A DNA stretch of 64,000 nt from positions 154,751 to 218,750 of the forward strand of contig BDDD01001475.1 in the NCBI GenBank assembly GCA_001972305.1. Reading direction: 5' to 3'. Origin of the DNA: Cephalotus follicularis (lineage: Eukaryota; Streptophyta; Magnoliopsida; Oxalidales; Cephalotaceae). The stretch's first letter is position 1, and each line of letters begins with the position of its first letter. Below, piece after piece: positions 52,425 to 63,434 of this stretch. Below the pieces are notes generated by a model. It ran no database searches. It was not told the DNA's origin and saw nothing but the letters and a program-made list of their open reading frames with translations. The translations under genes and the position numbers were made by a program.

Positions 52425-52727
52425 GCCTCAGTTAGGGCATGACAAACTATAATATATCCAATGGGTAGGCTTTCTTGCCAATTTGTATCCAATACAAAAT
52501 CCAATCATAGTATTCGGCCTTAGATTCAATATTGCCTCAGCTAGGTCATGACAAACCATCTGAATCTTGATAAGTCAAGTACCCAGAATTTTCATTGGAA
52601 TGCACTAGTTTTAACACCCACACGTAGGCTTGTCCAAGTGCTAAAACATAGCCACCCTTTGCGGTGCCCAACACTGACGTTGACATAATATCCCCAAGTT
52701 ATCAGCCTCAGCTAAGGCATGACAAAC
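52425..52727. repeat. Dispersed 22-bp element in copia-2 leader, three copies
   Basis: GCCTCAG(T/C)TA(A/G)G(G/T)CATGACAAAC at 52425-52446, 52534-52556 and 52705-52727, separated by 109 and 171 bp of unrelated sequence. Conservation of 22 bases amid diverged spacers suggests either an old duplication or a retained signal. Confidence 0.75.
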
Positions 52728-53525
52728 CAATAGCGCAGGAACACTACTCAACGAAAATTGTGGAAGGCCACGGGGAACCACTCCATGGGTTCCTACGTTA
52801 AGACTTATTATTAAAGTGAGGGAATTTGCGGTCTCAAGTTTTAAATACCATGCCATTAATTAATTCATTGGTTGTATTAGCCAATTCCAATTAATTACGG
52901 CTTAGCATGCAAGACGTGTATCTTATGCACCTTGGACATATTTCTAAAATATGTCAATGGATTGGCAAGGACATTAGTAGTAGTGACTTGAGCCCAAAAT
53001 CACTACTAGGTCTTCCTAGGTGTAAAGATTTAAATCTATTTATTACAACAATAACCATGCATACATGGCCTTCAAAAATCTTGTACTCCATTTCTCCTTG
53101 CCTCCATCTCTCCTTGTAAGGTCTTCTTTTACATAAAAGTACTTTACATTTTGAAAAGGGAATTACATTTAAAAATTACAAGAAGAAATAACAAAAGTAA
53201 GAAAAAATAAATGGTGCACGCAGGCACCTTATTACAGACCTTTAAAATAATAAATAAATAACATTCATCCACACATAGAAAACCATAAACTCGGTCAATG
53301 TCCTTTTTTGAGTCATCCATTGTGCATAAGACTTATATAATATCCAATATTATAAAACACAAATAAAACAAATGCCGTAAATAATAACCAATTTTACAAT
53401 TTAATTTAAGAATTGTTAACTGATCAAACTCCCACTAAATCAAGCAATGATTTTTTATTTTATTTTCTAAGTGCCGAAATGTATAAAATCTAATTTTATT
53501 GAAAAACAGTTTGTTTTTAACAAAA

Positions 53526-53711
53526 GACGTCGACGCTTCCCAGAAGGCGTCGACGCATTTCACGAAAACTGTTGAAAAAGGCATCGACGTTTATCAACAA
53601 CATCGACGCGTTTTCTGGGAATAGATGAACAAGATATCGATGCGTTTCAAGAGCATCGACGTGTTTCACGAGAAGATGAACAAGACATCGACGTCTATCA
53701 AGAACGTCGAC
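53526..53711. repeat. CATCGACG array in copia-2 leader
   Basis: Cores at 53526, 53546, 53580, 53599, 53633, 53652, 53684 and 53703. The steps are 20, 34, 19, 34, 19, 32 and 19 bp, a strict alternation of about two and about three helical turns, giving a 51-54 bp double unit. It lies about 290 bp downstream of the priming site, in the packaged RNA. Confidence 0.9.
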
Positions 53712-53996
53712 GTCTATAACCCCCTGGGCAGTTTCTGCATTTCAAAAAATGCAGAAAATAATAGTTTAGACTTTGGCATTCCAATCTGGCAATCCAAACT
53801 GTACTATGCATGTTCCAAACATAATCTAAACACATTAAAACAATATCCCCAAGACAAAAACACAATGAAATCCAAATTCATGCAATTTTCACTAAGGCAC
53901 TTTGAAAATCTAGTTTGATCATAAAACATCTCCAGCAATTAAACCGTTAATCAGTTCGTCATCTAAAGCATAAATTCAATCAAGATGATGTGGGAC

Positions 53997-54008
53997 GCTC
54001 TGATACCA
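53997..54008 (-). other. Primer-binding site of copia-2
   Basis: TGGTATCAGAGC on the minus strand, exactly the initiator Met-tRNA complement, 1 bp from the LTR edge at 54010. Confidence 0.92.
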
Positions 54009-54009
54009 C

Positions 54010-55197
54010 TGATGGAAACGGAAAAACAGATTCCGGTGCCAAAATCGGACTTAAGCATATAGGGTGTAAAACAAAACAAAAACATACAAACATGGCAGTG
54101 GAAGAACACCCAATAAAACAAATGCAGTCCATAAAGGCATGTCCACATACCACATGGATCACCACATCATCAACAGAATTGAATTGGTGTCACCATAGCA
54201 TACAATGGTGACACACTAGCATGGCAAGAAGAGAAGGACCAAGAGATATACCAGCGGGTGAAGGCTCCTTCTTTCTCTGCCGCTAGACGCTTGGGAAGAC
54301 ACCAAACACGTTGCTTTCAAAATCCCTGGTACAGAAGCTACTCCAACCTGCAAGAACCAAGAACCAAGTGTATGAACTCTCTCTCTCTCTCTCACCAAGC
54401 TTAGAAAAAGTAAATTGATATTGACCAAGGATGTCAAAATCAATCCATCCTAGATAAGCACTTGCTTGATGTTTAACAATGAAGGGAACACACACAATCT
54501 GCAGAGAGAAATTCGACTTTTTTTTCTTTTCCCAGCAAAAACTCTACTCATTTCTTTTTTTAATTACATTTTCTGCAGAAAATACTTATCACTAGCCTCC
54601 TTCTTCTCTCTCCCACTCTCCCATTCACTTAGGATCATGGTCCTCACTCCTATGGAGTCTATGGCCATGATCCCCACATTCCAATAACATGCAAGAATGG
54701 GAGATGGCTGCTGGAGATGAGAGAGAAAACGTGCCCACGAAGTGAGCACGTGCACAGGTTGCACGTTCTGCTCAAAGACGTCGATGCCTTCCAAAGGACA
54801 TCGACGTTCGTGCAATGTGGCCCTAAGAACATCGACTCTTTCTAAAAGACATCGACGCCTATAAAATTGTTAAGCATCGACGTCTTTCTAAAAGACGTCG
54901 ATGCTTTGTTTGGCAAGTGAAGCAATTAGAGTCTAACTCTTTTAGTGATCTCATGTACCCTTCGAATATTGGTTAAGTAAGATCAAACATATGTGTTTCT
55001 ACAAAATACAAAATCCACATAACCGATATTTGACACCAAGACTTAATATGTCCATCACATTAAAGAACTAATCATTATAAGGCATGGACCCTTTAAAATC
55101 TTGGTTAAGACAAGAAGTGTTCATAAATTGCCGAAATACCGCTAGGGTCCGGTTTAGCCATTCTAAATGGTCCTTGACCAATTTAAATGCTATTGGA
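54010..55197 (-). mobile_element. copia-2 5' LTR, outer 45% missing
   Basis: Starts TGATGGAAACGG and follows the 3' LTR to AATGCTATTGGA at 55197 (compare 47163), then stops. About 1.0 kb of LTR, including its outer end and promoter region, is absent. Confidence 0.92.
54776..54902. repeat. GACATCGACG array, copia-2 5' LTR
   Basis: Six cores matching 46746-46872 (GACGTCGATGCC, GACATCGACGTTC, AACATCGACTC, GACATCGACGCC, GCATCGACGTC, GACGTCGATGC). Some cores differ between the two LTRs by single C/T changes, e.g. GACATCGACG versus GACATTGACG. Confidence 0.88.
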
Positions 55198-55266
55198 GCC
55201 GAGGAGGACATCTCAGAGGGAGAGGGAGCTCAAGATAGTTCCATACCCCCAGTTCGGGGGAAAGTT

Positions 55267-55363
55267 GTACAAAGCGTTTGTCTCCTCCACTGCTAAGTTT
55301 AGTGTCCCTTTCACCTTTCTTATATTTTAAATCACTGACTTTGATTTTTGTATCTTCCTTCAG
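55267..55363 (+). other. Probable intron 1 in Tat-2 antisense gene
   Basis: GTACAAAG...CTTCCTTCAG|CAATGGCTTCTC, 97 bp, T-rich before the acceptor and with stops in all useful frames. The acceptor is shared with Tat-1. The exon phases do not match perfectly here, so a small indel or a different donor is possible. Confidence 0.5.
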
Positions 55364-55880
55364 CAATGGCTTCTCAGCGCGACTTCTCTGCTATTTTGAA
55401 CGCCACCAATAAAAAGAAAGCGTCTGTCGCGGGAAGATCAAAGCATAAAGGGAAAGTTCCCGAGACCGATGGGTCAAGGCCGAAAACCAAGGCTCCTCCC
55501 CCTGTTAAGGTCTTTGCTGCCACTGAGAAGAGGAGTGAGGCAAGCAAGCAGTCCGGACACAAGAACTCCCTTGGTGTTGTTCATGTTCCTCTGATGAAGA
55601 GGAGCAGAAAGGGGAAAGGTGCTAAGGACGTCAGGAAGGGAAGAGATGTCGAGGACGTCGCTACTCTCGGTGCAAGTTCTCAAGATCCAATTATGCTAAT
55701 CGGGAGGTTGAGGATATGCTCAATGACCTAGAGGCCTTGGACAGTTCCAAAATACATTTGAATGCTCCTGGGGTCCCTCAAGCGGTTAGTCAATTGGTCT
55801 TATTTCCTCTGGAGATGATGGCGAGGGTAAACTGGTCCAATAAGGAGTTGGTGACTCAGTGTATTTGGAGTAACTTGCGG

Positions 55881-55951
55881 GTAAGAGATCTCTTCCTCTG
55901 TTATACCCCTCCTCTTTTTTTTGTGCTCTGACAGGTATGCTTCTCTAACAG
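55881..55951 (+). other. Spliceosomal intron 2 in Tat-2 antisense gene
   Basis: Donor GCGG|GTAAGAG and acceptor CTAACAG|GCTCTGAAC, 71 bp, with a T-rich tract before the acceptor. It joins WSNLR to ALNNTQL in phase 0, the same position as in Tat-1. Confidence 0.78.
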
Positions 55952-56757
55952 GCTCTGAACAATACTCAACTGATGGGGGAGAACTTCTCTGCAATTGTTG
56001 CAAGGGATAGGAAGCTGAGGGCTGACATGGAAGCGCTGGAAGAGATTGCTCGCTCTACCCAAGCCTAGTTGAATGAAGTCCTTAAGGTTCAGGACTCTTT
56101 GGTAGAGGAGAAGAAGTAAGAGGTCGAAGACTTGGAAGAGGAGAGGCCGATAAGATGGAATTCGAAGGGGAACTCGGCCGTGTCAAAGAGAGGTGCCTTG
56201 ACCTTGAAGCAAAACTTGAGCGCCAGCAAAGAAAAAATGAGATTCAGCTGAGGAGGGAACGGGAGAAGTCCATGGCAGAGTTCAAGTTCTCAGACGAATT
56301 CCAAGCGTTGATGAAGTCCTTTGTGGAGGAGTTCAAAGCTTCGAAAGACTTCGAGGATGCAGTGTTTGAGGACGCGGTCGATTACTTCCGTCGAGGTTTC
56401 TATGCTTGCAGAAACTGGGTTTCTTCCCTTCATCTAGACGTTCCTCTGGGTGGTGTGGTATATAGCTCAGCGACCAATGCCTTCGTTTTCTACCCTGAAG
56501 GGGTCGATGAGGAGGAAGAGAAGTTCAATCTTGCTTTGGAATAGGGGGCTTCGTCTGCTATGGGAGAAGAGTTAACAAGGACCGGGTCTCCAGACTTGGT
56601 AATCTTGCCCTCGGATCCTACCCTGGACTCCTCCATCATCCAAACTTCTTCGGGTCTCATGGATCCCACTTCAGAGCTTGTGGTTCCTCCTATGGCTGGG
56701 ACCTTTGTTCCTCCTCCTCCAGAGGATGATCCTTTAAACGGTGCTCCCATAGCTTAG

Positions 56758-57796
56758 TCTTGTAGGCTAGTCTCTTGCTTGTAACCATCTTTCTTCTTCT
56801 CGCTTTTTAATTGTAAAAGCTTTTGATGTTTCTGAACTTGTAACCTCTAAAGTGTTAATAAAAAACAGACCTTTTTGTCGTATCGGATACTGCCTTTATT
56901 TTTTTGCATCGTGTGCTTGAGCCTTACATATATATATATATCATAATTCCCTTGGGAATTTTATCTCAGTCTAACTTATAGACTCCTCATATATGTGATC
57001 ACTTAAGCTTTATAATCCATGTAGGACACTTTGTTTCAAAAGTGCTTAAGTAATGAGACTTAGTCTTTACGAGTTCTATCGTGTTCGTAGACTAAGTTTT
57101 TGGTCTGCTCGGACAAGTTCCCATGAGTTTGCCGAGCAGGATCTCGTCTGGTCCATCATGTTTTGAACCAGGTTATCTGAGCTTGCAGTCCTCGTAGGGA
57201 CACTTGTTTCAAAGTGCTCAGTTTCACGAACTTGATCGTTACGAGTTCCTATGGATTCTCCTTTCAAGACACGATTTTGGTTTGGTCGAACAAGTTCCCA
57301 TGGAGTTGCCGATCAGTGTTCACTCCCTGGGGAGTCTTATTGCTTCCTTGGAAGTCTTTTATTTGTATGGTTTTAGATGCTCATCGGGAGGATTCTCTCC
57401 TCGGAAGGAGTCTTTTTTGCTCCTCGGAATGAGTAGTTTTTTGCTCATCAGGAGGAGTCTTTAGAGCGCTCCTCGGAAGGAGTCTTTTCGGACCTTAGTC
57501 TGTTCGAGACCTCGGCTGGTGTTTGTTCTCCCTTAGGAGCTTGGCTTTGTGAAAGCTTTAGAAAGCATTGGACCTGTATCGAGATGTGCTCTGAATGCCT
57601 CCTTAGAAGCGTGGTCTGACATGCTTAATGTAAAGTTTCACAATTAAGGGAATTGATCGGTGGCTGTTCAGAGGTTTAAGGTTATGAACATTGGACCTCC
57701 GATCCCTTGCAAACTTGGAACTATAATCTTGAACAAGTATTTTTTTGAAAAAAATTCTATTTCATTGATGCCTTGAATTTGTACAACTTACAAAAT
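56758..57796. repeat. Tat-2 spacer between antisense gene and pol, GGAGTCTT repeats
   Basis: No gene. GGAAGGAGTCTTTT-type units between about 57325 and 57490 mirror the AGACTCC units of the Tat-1 spacer on the other strand. A TA microsatellite lies at about 56927-56941 and an A/T-rich stretch after the antisense stop resembles a plant poly(A) region (AATAAAAAAC at 56856). Confidence 0.72.
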
Positions 57797-58960
57797 TTAT
57801 TGATAGTATTTCCTCAGATGCTCGGCATTCCAAGCTCTGGCAATCTCCCTTCCCCCTAGAGTTTCAAGTTTGAATGTTCCTGGGCAGAGCACTCGCTTGA
57901 TCTTGTATGGTCCTTCCCAGGTGGGGGCTTGTTTTCCTCTGGTACCGGTTGGATCTGCAATAGCTGAGTTGTGCAGGACTAGATCTCCTTGCCTTAGTGG
58001 TATAGGGCTTAACCTTTTGTTATAGTAACGGCTCACCCTCTGTTAGTAAGCAGCAACTCTGATGGCGGCCTTGTCTCTGAGCTCTTCTACTAAATCAAGG
58101 AGGCATCTAAGTCCTTCTTCATTGTTCTCCTCAGTGAAGTGCACAACCCTTGGTGATTGTACACCAATCACCACCAGTATCATAGCTTCAGTTCCAAAAC
58201 ATAGGCTGTATGGGGACTCACCAGTTATGGTCCGAGGAGTGGTTCTATATGCCCATAGTACACTTGGTAGCTCCTATATCTATCTTCCTTTGTTGTCTTC
58301 AAGGCGCTTCTTTAAGCCCGAGATTATTTCTCTATTGATCACCTCGGGTTGACCATTACTCTGGGGGTAGGCTACTGAGGCAAGCCTATGCTCTATTCTC
58401 CACTCTTTGCAAAAGTCACGGAATGCCTGGCAATCAAACTGTTTACCATTATCTAATACTATTGTCCTCAGGACCCCAAATCTACAGATAATGGATTTCC
58501 ATACAAAACTCTCTGTGTTTGCTTCTGTGATTGTGGCCAGGGGTTCTGCTTCTACCCACTTGGTAAAATAATCCACTGCTACAATGAAAAACTTCCTCTG
58601 GCCTGTCGCCACGGGTAGTGGTTAGACGAAGTCCATCCCCCATTGTGCAAAGGGCTAGGGGGCCGTGATAGACGTTAGAGGTTGAGAAAGTCTTTCGCTT
58701 ATGTTTGCGTTCCTCTGGCACTTGTCACATTTTGTTACTGAGTCTATAGCATCTTGATGCAAGGTCGGCCAGTAGTAGCCCTGCCTTAATAGCTTGTGGG
58801 ACAATGTCCTGCCCCCCGTGTGGTTGCCACAAACTCCTTCATGGACTTCCCTTAGAGCATAATCGGCCTCTAAGGGAGTCAAGTATCTCAGCCAAGGAAA
58901 AGAGAAAGACCTTTTGTAGAGGATCCCATCTCGGAGATGAAATCTGTTTGATCTGTACAC
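57797..58960 (-). pseudogene. pol: Tat-2 integrase
   Basis: N-terminus: MYRSNRFHLRDGILYKRSFS, HEGVCGNHTGGRTLSHKLLR and CDKCQRNANISERLSQPLTS. Core: VDYFTKWVEAEPLATITEAN, LRTIVLDNGKQFDCQAFRDF (Asp) and VAYPQSNGQPEVINREIISG (Glu). C-terminus: LHNSAIADPTGTRGKQAPTW, VLCPGTFKLETLGGREIARA, ending in AEHLRKYYQ at 57797. Stops near 58278 and 58038 and a frameshift near 58650 break it. Close to Tat-1 integrase over its whole length. Confidence 0.92.
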
Positions 58961-59059
58961 CAGTTTTCTTGCCTCTACGGGGCCTCGGGTAAAATCCCGT
59001 TCCTCATCCAGTTGATGAATGGAGTCATCCAGTTTGGCTCATGTGGTAAGTCTATGTCC

Positions 59060-60130
59060 ATCACCTCTACTTATGAGATGGTGCGTCTGTCCAGGTAGTC
59101 TACTAGCACGGTTTGATTCTTCTCCAGCTCCTCTGTCGTGGCTGTTTTGATAACTGGTCTGCTCGGGCGTTTTCTACTCTGGGTACTTTCAAAATTCTTA
59201 GAACTTCGAAAGCTGACTTCAAGCTCTGGAAATGGGACAAGTACTTGGCCATTGAGTCTTCTTAGGCTTCATACTCTCCACTTTCCAGACCAATTACTAG
59301 TTGAGAATCACTAGAGGCTTCTATCTTTTGTACCTCCAAGTGCTTTGCAATTGTCAGCCCGGCTATCAGAGCTTCCCACTCAGCTTCGTTGTTTGTAGCT
59401 TTAAACCCAAACCTCATAGCTACTCAAATGTCCAACCATCTGGGCTTGTTAATACCAACCCTGCTCCACTGCTAGTAACGCAGGATGAGCCATCCTTGGA
59501 TAACTTCCACATCCCCCTCTCGTTCTCGGAGGGGTTCTCCTCCATACACTTCGTAGGTGTATTTTCTCCACCAAAGTCGGCCAAGACCTGTGATTTGATT
59601 GCTGGTCTGGCTTCGAACTTCACATCATCCTCGCCTAGTTCGACTGATCACTTGATTAACCTTCCTGAGGTGTCAGGCTTTGCAAGAACTTGTTTGAGCG
59701 GTTTGCCAGTCAGAACCTTGATTGTATGGGCTTGAAAATATGGCCTTAATTTTTTGGACGGTATGATTAAAGCATAAACGAACTTCTCCACCTCTGGGTA
59801 CCTCCCCTCAGCATCATTCAAATCCTTGCTCACATAATACACCGGCCTCTGAACTTTCTCCTCCTCCCTGACTAGCATTGCACTCACTGCGCCCGAGGTG
59901 ACCGCAAGGTACAAATACAAGTCTTTCCCGTCCTAAGGTTTTGAGATCAGGGGAAGGGAAGCCAGGTTTTCCTTCAACTTGTCGAAGGCTGCTTGACACT
60001 CGTCTGACCAGGAAAATCCATTGGGATCCCTGAGCACCTTAAAGAATGGGAGGCACTTCTCAGCTGATTTCGAAACGAATCTGCTCAGGGTCGCTATATT
60101 TCCATTCAGTTTTTGAACATCCCTGATGGT
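59060..60130 (-). pseudogene. pol: Tat-2 dual RNase H
   Basis: The first RNase H (59920 to 59585) reads MYLYLAVTSGAVSAMLVREE, RPVYYVSKDLNDAEGRYPEV, LRPYFQAHTIKVLTGKPLKQ and KFEARPAIKSQVLADFGG. The second RNase H (59540 to about 59160) reads MWKLSKDGSSCVTSSGAGLV, then a stop after DGWTFE and, beyond it, GLKATNNEAEWEALIAGLTI-like sequence and RAENARADQ-type sequence. The DGSS acidic start of the second domain is kept. Same architecture as Tat-1. Confidence 0.85.
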
Positions 60131-61059
60131 CTAGGGAGGCCTTATACTCTGAACTGCCATGATCTTCTCTGGGTTGGCCTCTATTTCTCTGCTTGAGACC
60201 ATGAACCCGAGGAACTTGCCAGAGGTGACCCCAAAAGTGCACTTAGATGGGTTAAGTTTCATGTTGTATATTCTCAGTACCTCAAATGTTTCCTCCAAAT
60301 CTTTAATGTGGAGGCTCCTGGCTGGGGTCTTGACGAGCATGTCGTCGATGTAGACTTCCATGTTTCTCCAAATCTGAGGCTCAAAGATTTTGTTGACCAG
60401 TCGTTGGTAGGTGGCCCATGTATTCTTCAGTCCAAAGGGTATGACCTTGTAACAATACATCCCTCGGTCCGTGATGAAAGCTGTCTTGTTCTCGTCAGGC
60501 TCGTACATAGGGATTTGGTTGTATCCCGAGAAGGCATCCAAAAAACTTAACATTCTGTAGCCCGAGGTCGCATCCATCAACTGATATATCTTTGGGAGAG
60601 GGAAGTGATCCTTAGGACAAGCTTTGTTGAGGTTTATGAAATCAATTCACATCCTCCACTTGCCATTTGCTTTTTGACCAGTACTGGGTTCGCCAGCCAG
60701 TCTGAGTAATGCACTTCCCTTATGAACCCTGCCTGCAATAGCTTGCTTACCTCCTTGGCTATTGCCTACTGCCTCTCAGGAGCAAAGTTCCTCTTCTTTT
60801 TCCTGGTCGGAGGCCGCATTGGATCCACACTTAGCTTGTGAACCATTACATTTGGGTTGATCCCACGGACCTCCTCTGCCGACCAAGCAAGTAAATCTCT
60901 GTTGTTTTGGAGGAATGTTATTAATTCCCCCTTCTCTACCTCTCCAAGCTGTGAGCCAACTTGAAACACTCTTTCAATGTTGCCCTCTTCCAGGGGTACT
61001 TGGATCACGCCCTCAACAGGCTGTGGATGCTCAAGTTCCACGTCTCCTCTATGCTCCAC
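60131..61059 (-). pseudogene. pol: Tat-2 reverse transcriptase
   Basis: Reads EGNIERVFQVGSQLGEVEKG, VHKLSVDPMRPPTRKKKRNF, then a stop near 60765, FANPVLVKKQMAS-type sequence with a stop, and MMDATSGYRMLSFLDAFSGY (the A-box Asp), TDRGMYCYKVIPFGLKNTWA, the active site VYIDDMLVKT intact, and NPSKCTFGVTSGKFLGFMVS. It pairs with Tat-1 22533-23430. Confidence 0.92.
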
Positions 61060-61207
61060 ATTTGCAATAGGAAGTACCTTTTTCCTTCCCTTTATCCATA
61101 ATGGCTATCTTGTAGCACTGTCTTGCCGCCTGTTGATCTCCTCTGGCTTCCCCCACGCCAAACCTCATAGGGAACTTCATCAATAAGTGTCTCGTGGACA
61201 CTATCAC

Positions 61208-61623
61208 CTACATTAAGTTCAGACCTGGTCTCCCTATTATGGCATTGTAAGGGCTTGGTATGTCCACTACTAGGAACATCATCTCCACTTGGGTCTGGCG
61301 TGAGTCCATGCCTTCAACCACGGACAGGTCGATGGATACTAGAGGATGGACCATCTCCCCTGCAAAGCCAACCAGTGGGATCTTCACGGGCTTTAGCTGG
61401 TCAGCCGGTGTCCTCAACTGATCAAATGCGTGTTTGTACAGGATATCGGCCAAGCTCCCCCTACAATGAGAATCCTCTTCACAGTGAAAAGTGTCACTTG
61501 AAGAGTTACCACCACTGGATCATCGTGAGGGAGACGTACTCCCTCATAGTCTGCCTCCGAGAAGGATATCACCTCCTCTTCTCCACCTGTTCTCATCCTT
61601 TTGCTGTGATGAATTTGCTGCAC
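61208..61623 (-). pseudogene. Tat-2 aspartic protease
   Basis: Reads EEEVISFSEADYEGVRLPHD and VTLQVTLFTVKRILIVGGAW, where the catalytic D-S-G has become V-G-G, then after a frameshift MADILYKHAFDQLRTPADQL and MMFLVVDIPSPYNAIIGRPG. The catalytic Asp is lost, so the protease is dead independently of the frameshift. Confidence 0.88.
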
Positions 61624-61679
61624 AGCAAGGGATTTCCTCCCATAGGCTTTTCTGGCATTCTTATGGTCGCCACCAGACG

Positions 61680-63389
61680 TGACCCCCCAGAGATGGTGTG
61701 GATGACACCCCTAGGCTGTTACTGCTACTCCTCCTATTGCCAAGGTGCCTCTTCTCTCTTTTGCTATCTTCTTCCCTGAGGAGCATCTCTGTCTATATAC
61801 TTGCGTAGATGCTCCTTTTGAATCAGGTCCTCAATCTGATTCTTCAATTGCCTACACTCCTTGGTATCGTGCACATGGTCATGATGGTACCCGCAGTATT
61901 TTTCCACATCCCTCTTCTATGCTGGGGACCTCATCTTTTCAAGCCATTGGACTCCACAATGAGCATTCTGGTGCGTGTGTCCAAGAGGGGGCGAAGTTGT
62001 TATAGGATGGGATAGGTGCCCCTCCCTTGGGTGAGTCCTCTCTCCTGGAGAGTTTGTGCCTGAGGTCTTCGTTGGACAGTTCTGACCTCTCATTCCTCTT
62101 CTCTTTTTTCCCGGAAGCATTTCATGAATGCTCCCCTTTCTCCTCCTGAATGCCCGACCAGGGTGTTTTTTTTTTGCTAGCCGCCATCTCCTCCTCGGCA
62201 TTGACATATTTTTCTGCTCTCTTCAGCAGGTCTACCATGTCCAATACGGGTTTCTTCAAAAGAGAGAAAGTGAAGGACGAGTTGTTCCTCAGCTCACTAT
62301 TCAATGCTACAGATTCCCTGTTGAATCTGGTAAGGTAATCTCTCCGTGACTCATCTCTTCCCTGCACCACATTGATCAAATGGGTAGAGTGCCGAGGATT
62401 CCTGTCAACATTGACTGGTGCAACCCAATCGTGGTATTTCACCATGGCTAAGGGTTCGGTGGAGAATTTCGATCAGTTTACGGAACTGTTCGTAATTAAG
62501 TTCCTCAACAGTACTACGCAGAGGAGGAAAGTGTGGTGTCCGCGGCTTGGTGCACCAACATGGTTTGAATGTAGGTGCGCACATGTTGGATGGGATCCGT
62601 GGACATATCATATTTGTCGAGACTTGGGATCCGGAATCCGCTGGGAATGCGCTCTGCCATGATCTCGGATGTGAAGGGGTGAGCGCTAACGTTACGCACC
62701 TCGGACAGACGTCCCCTCTGCTGTTCCGCTCCTCGGAACCTTCTCTCCATCTCAGCAAGCCTTTTATTCATTGATTGCTCCACATTCTTAACGTTCCTGG
62801 CCCTGCTAGAGACTCGTGACTCCCTGGCAAGTGTGGCCGCGTGGTCTACCCTGCTCCCCTGGACCGTTCCTGGTCTGCGTGGGGCATTGGATCGCGCTCG
62901 TGCATCCTCTGCCCCCCTGGCTCTCCCCTGGGGATCCACCTCCATGGCTTAGTACTTAGGATGCACTCTTCTGGGATCGTTGGGCTGATCCCGAGCAGTT
63001 GATGACTCTGCCTTCTGAGATGCATTGATCTCAGGTCTCCTCCCCAGGGAAATATTATCCCACGACCGCCTCGGGGGGAGTCTTTCTCCCCTTGGCAGGT
63101 TTCACCTGGCACCTCTAGGGTGTCCAATCTCCACCATTGGCCTGTCAAGACCGCTTTGTTCTCGGTCGTTTGTTCGGGCAGGTCCAGCCTGACCCTGGTT
63201 CGCTAGATTGGTTGCCAATAAGTTTGTGAGGCGCTCCATTCCTTGGATCAACTAATTAAACGGCTCTCCAGTGACAGAAGCTGGTTCCGGTACCGCAACT
63301 TGGCCGGCTTCAGGAGGAGGAGGTGGGATCGCCTGTTGTCGGCTGCTGGTGGCTCCAGGCTAGTTGTTGATGTTCTTTCTCGGAGGCAT
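61680..63389 (-). pseudogene. gag: Tat-2 gag
   Basis: Start at 63389 (MPPRKNINN), 29 bp from the priming site. Blocks: VKNVEQSMNKRLAEMERRFR, TSEIMAERIPSGFRIPSLDK, YDMSTDPIQHVRTYIQTMLV, then STHLINVVQGRDESRRDYLT, RFNRESVALNSELRNNSSFT and LLKRAEKYVNAEEEMAASKK. Further left a zinc-type motif is readable around 61890 (KYCGYHHDHVHDTKECRQLK). Several frameshifts and stops occur, notably near 62945, 62515 and 62120. Confidence 0.85.
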
Positions 63390-63417
63390 GATTCTTGATG
63401 GCTTTTTGCTGCATTTT

Positions 63418-63432
63418 CCACAGACGGCGCCA
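63418..63432 (-). other. Primer-binding site of Tat-2
   Basis: TGGCGCCGTCTGTGG on the minus strand, 2 bp inside the LTR edge at 63435. Confidence 0.85.
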
Positions 63433-63434
63433 AC

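Larger units (their letters stand above)
52234..53996 (-). other. copia-2 long 5' leader
   Basis: About 1.76 kb between priming site and gag start, without a recognisable gene on either strand. It holds a TCGAC array next to the priming site (53526-53711) and a short element resembling GCCTCAGCTAAGGCATGACA repeated at 52425, 52534 and 52705. Confidence 0.75.
46008..55197 (-). mobile_element. copia-2: Ty1/copia element with truncated 5' LTR
   Basis: Minus-strand element: 5' LTR (54010-55197, incomplete), priming site, long leader, gag, protease, integrase, RT, RNase H, polypurine tract and complete 3' LTR (46008-48165). Only about five in-frame stops interrupt gag-pol, making this the freshest full-length coding region of the window. 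The right edge at 55197 falls inside the LTR and is fused to the Tat-2 antisense gene. No target duplication can be tested. Confidence 0.93.
55198..56757 (+). pseudogene. Tat-2 antisense gene, C-terminal half with introns
   Basis: Plus-strand gene antisense to Tat-2 gag-pol. Exon pieces: AEEDISEGEGAQDSSIPPVR (55198-55266); after intron 1, MASQRDFSAILNATNKKKAS with a basic linker and a frameshift near 55690, then MLNDLEALDSSKIHLNAPGV and LVTQCIWSNLR (to 55880); after intron 2, ALNNTQLMGENFSAIVARDR, a coiled coil (RCLDLEAKLERQQRKNEIQL), FRRGFYACRNWVSSLHLDVP and FVFYPEGVDEEEEKFNLALE, with a Pro-rich acidic tail to 56757. Stops at 56068 and 56542 and a frameshift near 56150 break it. The N-terminal domain is missing: the gene is cut at 55198 where the truncated copia-2 LTR begins. 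Homologous to 26964-28466. Confidence 0.78.
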
